Shown piece by piece: positions 62,751-64,000 of a stretch of DNA of 64,000 bases. The first letter of the stretch is position 1. Each line of letters opens with the position of its first letter. The position numbers were made by a program, and so were the translations under genes. The DNA is from Deltaproteobacteria bacterium (GTDB lineage Bacteria; Desulfobacterota; Desulfuromonadia; Geobacterales; JAJYBI01): contig JAJYBI010000013.1 of the NCBI GenBank assembly GCA_021779095.1, forward strand, positions 20,281 to 84,280, written 5' to 3'. Below the pieces are notes generated by a model. The model did no database searches, was not told where the DNA came from, and saw only the letters and a list, made by a program, of their open reading frames with translations.

Positions 62751-64000
62751 TCAGGGGATCATCCAGGGGACGACATAGGCCTGGAGTACCACGATGATGC
62801 CGGCAATGGTGGTCAGGAATATGGCGTGCTTCAGCGCGAACCCGAACAGGTTCCCCTCCTCGCCGACCAGGCCGGTCGCGGCGCAGGCAACGGCGATGGA
62901 CTGCGGCGAGATCATCTTCCCCATGACGCCGCCGCTCGAGTTGCCGGCGCAGGTCAGGAGCGGGTTCAGGCCGAGCTGCTCGGCGGTCACCTTCTGCAGC
63001 CCGCCGAAAAGCACGTTGCTGGAGGTGTCGCTGCCGGTCAGGAAGACCCCGAGCATGCCGAGGAAGGGGGAGAGGAACGGAAACAGCTTGCCGGCGGTGG
63101 TGAAGGCCATCCCCATGCTGGTGGTCATGCCGCTGTCGTTCATGACGAAGGCGAGACCGACCACGGAGGCGATGGTAAGGGCGGGATAGCGCATGTCGTA
63201 GAGCGTCTTGCCGAGGACTTCGACGAACCCGCCGATCCCCACCCCGCAGATGAAGGTGGAGAGGATGGCGGCAATCAGGATGGCGGTACCGGCGGCGGAC
63301 ATGAAGTTGAGGGCGAACTTGGCAGCGAGCCTGGACGGGAGCTGGTCGGCGAGATCCTTGCCGAGCGTCTTGAGCCGGTCCTTTTCGATGGTCTTCGACG
63401 TCACCAGGTCGTCGGCAAGCTTACGTATCGCCTTCTCCTGCGCGGTGATGGCGTCGTAGGCGGCCAGGCGCTCTCCGGTCAGGACCGGAACCGTGCCGGG
63501 GAGCGACCGGTCGACGGCAAGCAGCCTTCCTTCCAGGGCGTTCAGCCCGGCGAGAGAGGCGGCGAGCTCGGCCTGCTTCGGGTCGGCCGGCGACAGGAGT
63601 GCGGTCTGCCGGGCGATCTCTGCCTGTACCGCCGTAATCTTCCTGATCCCCTCTTCCGGCGCGGAGACCTTCTTCACGATGGCACCGTCGAGCCCCGCCA
63701 CCGGGACCACCACCTGGCTCTTGTCCAGAACGGACTTGACCGACGGAACCCCCCAGATGAGGACCATGACGGTGAGAACCAGATAAGGTGCCCAGGCGCG
63801 GAAAACCTCGCCTCCCGTATAGTCGTGGTTCTCCTTGCCGGCGAATTCCGGTTCGTGATCGAAGGTCCAGACCGTCTTGGGATGCCAGACCTTGAGCAGC
63901 AACACCAGCGCCACGAGAGAGGTCAGCGAGGCGATGATATCGGGAAGATAGGGGCCGAGATAGCTGGCGCACCCCCACTGGGCCACGGCAAATGTCACCC
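62751..64000 (-). CDS. lctP: L-lactate permease family transporter (N-terminal part beyond window)
   Basis: The C-terminal 416 or so residues of a LctP/LldP permease; the gene continues past the right edge. Family segments are WGCASYLGPYLPDIIASL, FMSAAGTAILIAAILSTF, LAFVMNDSGMTTSMGMAF, FLGMLGVFLTGSDTSSNVLFGGLQ and GGVMGKMISPQSIAVACAATG. Odd feature: between the helix before SVKSVLDKSQ and the helix at NFMSAAGTAIL lies a hydrophilic, helix-prone stretch of about 150 residues, where family members usually have about 35-45. It would be a cytoplasmic or periplasmic coiled-coil-like insertion. The permease supplies substrate to GlcD/GlcF; the 217-base gap to glcD holds no gene. Confidence 0.93.
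   Translation of the reverse strand, partial: VTFAVAQWGCASYLGPYLPDIIASLTSLVALVLLLKVWHPKTVWTFDHEPEFAGKENHDYTGGEVFRAWAPYLVLTVMVLIWGVPSVKSVLDKSQVVVPVAGLDGAIVKKVSAPEEGIRKITAVQAEIARQTALLSPADPKQAELAASLAGLNALEGRLLAVDRSLPGTVPVLTGERLAAYDAITAQEKAIRKLADDLVTSKTIEKDRLKTLGKDLADQLPSRLAAKFALNFMSAAGTAILIAAILSTFICGVGIGGFVEVLGKTLYDMRYPALTIASVVGLAFVMNDSGMTTSMGMAFTTAGKLFPFLSPFLGMLGVFLTGSDTSSNVLFGGLQKVTAEQLGLNPLLTCAGNSSGGVMGKMISPQSIAVACAATGLVGEEGNLFGFALKHAIFLTTIAGIIVVLQAYVVPWMIP

Overview
The window is GC-rich, densely coded chromosome from an anaerobic, respiring deltaproteobacterium of the Geobacter type (Desulfuromonadales/Geobacteraceae). The inference rests on gene content and order: a TCA module of monomeric isocitrate dehydrogenase, malate dehydrogenase and four-subunit 2-oxoglutarate:ferredoxin oxidoreductase (icd-mdh-korDABC) beside aspS; a ribD-ribE-ribBA-ribH-nusB-hom operon facing thrC; a heptose/LPS cluster next to mreB; and a lactate/glycolate oxidation cluster (permease, glcD, glcF, FadR-type regulator). 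No phage, transposase, CRISPR array or rRNA was seen. One tRNA (Leu, CAG) is present.

Layout. 1-6.1 kb: start of a polysaccharide-export lipoprotein gene cut by the window edge, a LuxR-type regulator with a degenerate receiver, two small Cys/His-rich proteins of unknown role, and a NarL-type response regulator with a five-PAS soluble histidine kinase. 6.2-12.9 kb: an orphan TonB-like protein, a large TPR protein, and a moxR-DUF58-transglutaminase operon. 13-22.7 kb: thrC and a GMP/IMP-nucleotidase-like HAD gene on the plus strand, then a long minus-strand operon (release-factor-like GGQ protein, dCMP deaminase, nrdR, ribD, ribE, ribBA, ribH, nusB, hom), and a divergent HD-domain gene. 22.8-29.6 kb: a 323-bp nested palindromic repeat, then a TetR-TolC-MFP-RND efflux operon with an operator at its promoter. 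29.7-34.4 kb: tRNA-Leu, a small acidic protein, pirin, a YtcJ-type amidohydrolase, a small membrane protein and rpiB. 34.7-43.1 kb: gmhB-hldE-gmhA (ADP-heptose), a GT2 glycosyltransferase, mreB, TPM/LemA genes, SemiSWEET-trmJ and a DedA protein. 43.2-45 kb: an unknown pair, a multi-pass membrane protein and a DUF4388-like protein. 45.2-54.2 kb: the TCA module, a LysM lipoprotein and aspS. 54.4-58.7 kb: a J1-crystallin-like ADP-ribosylglycohydrolase-fold protein, nfeD-slipin, nitroreductase and bacterioferritin. 58.9-64 kb: the lactate/glycolate cluster, ending in a permease cut by the window edge.

How it fits together. icd, mdh and korDABC form consecutive TCA steps that feed NADPH, NADH and reduced ferredoxin into anaerobic respiration. 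Both transcription units have a TTTGTATAC-type element overlapping promoter-like sequences, which suggests one shared regulator. The GlcD/GlcF/permease/FadR-type genes would bring in and oxidise a 2-hydroxy acid, most likely lactate. The heptose genes and GT2 serve LPS core assembly.

The most unusual items are the shared TCA-promoter palindrome, the Cys/His-rich small-protein pair, the membrane/DUF4388 pair, an approximately 110-residue coiled-coil-like insertion in the lactate permease, an apparently leaderless tetR promoter with its operator, a family of palindromic intergenic repeats (one splitting glcD from glcF), and a probable non-AUG start for the DUF58 gene. I did not find a clear candidate for a wholly new multi-gene system; the two unknown gene pairs are the best leads.
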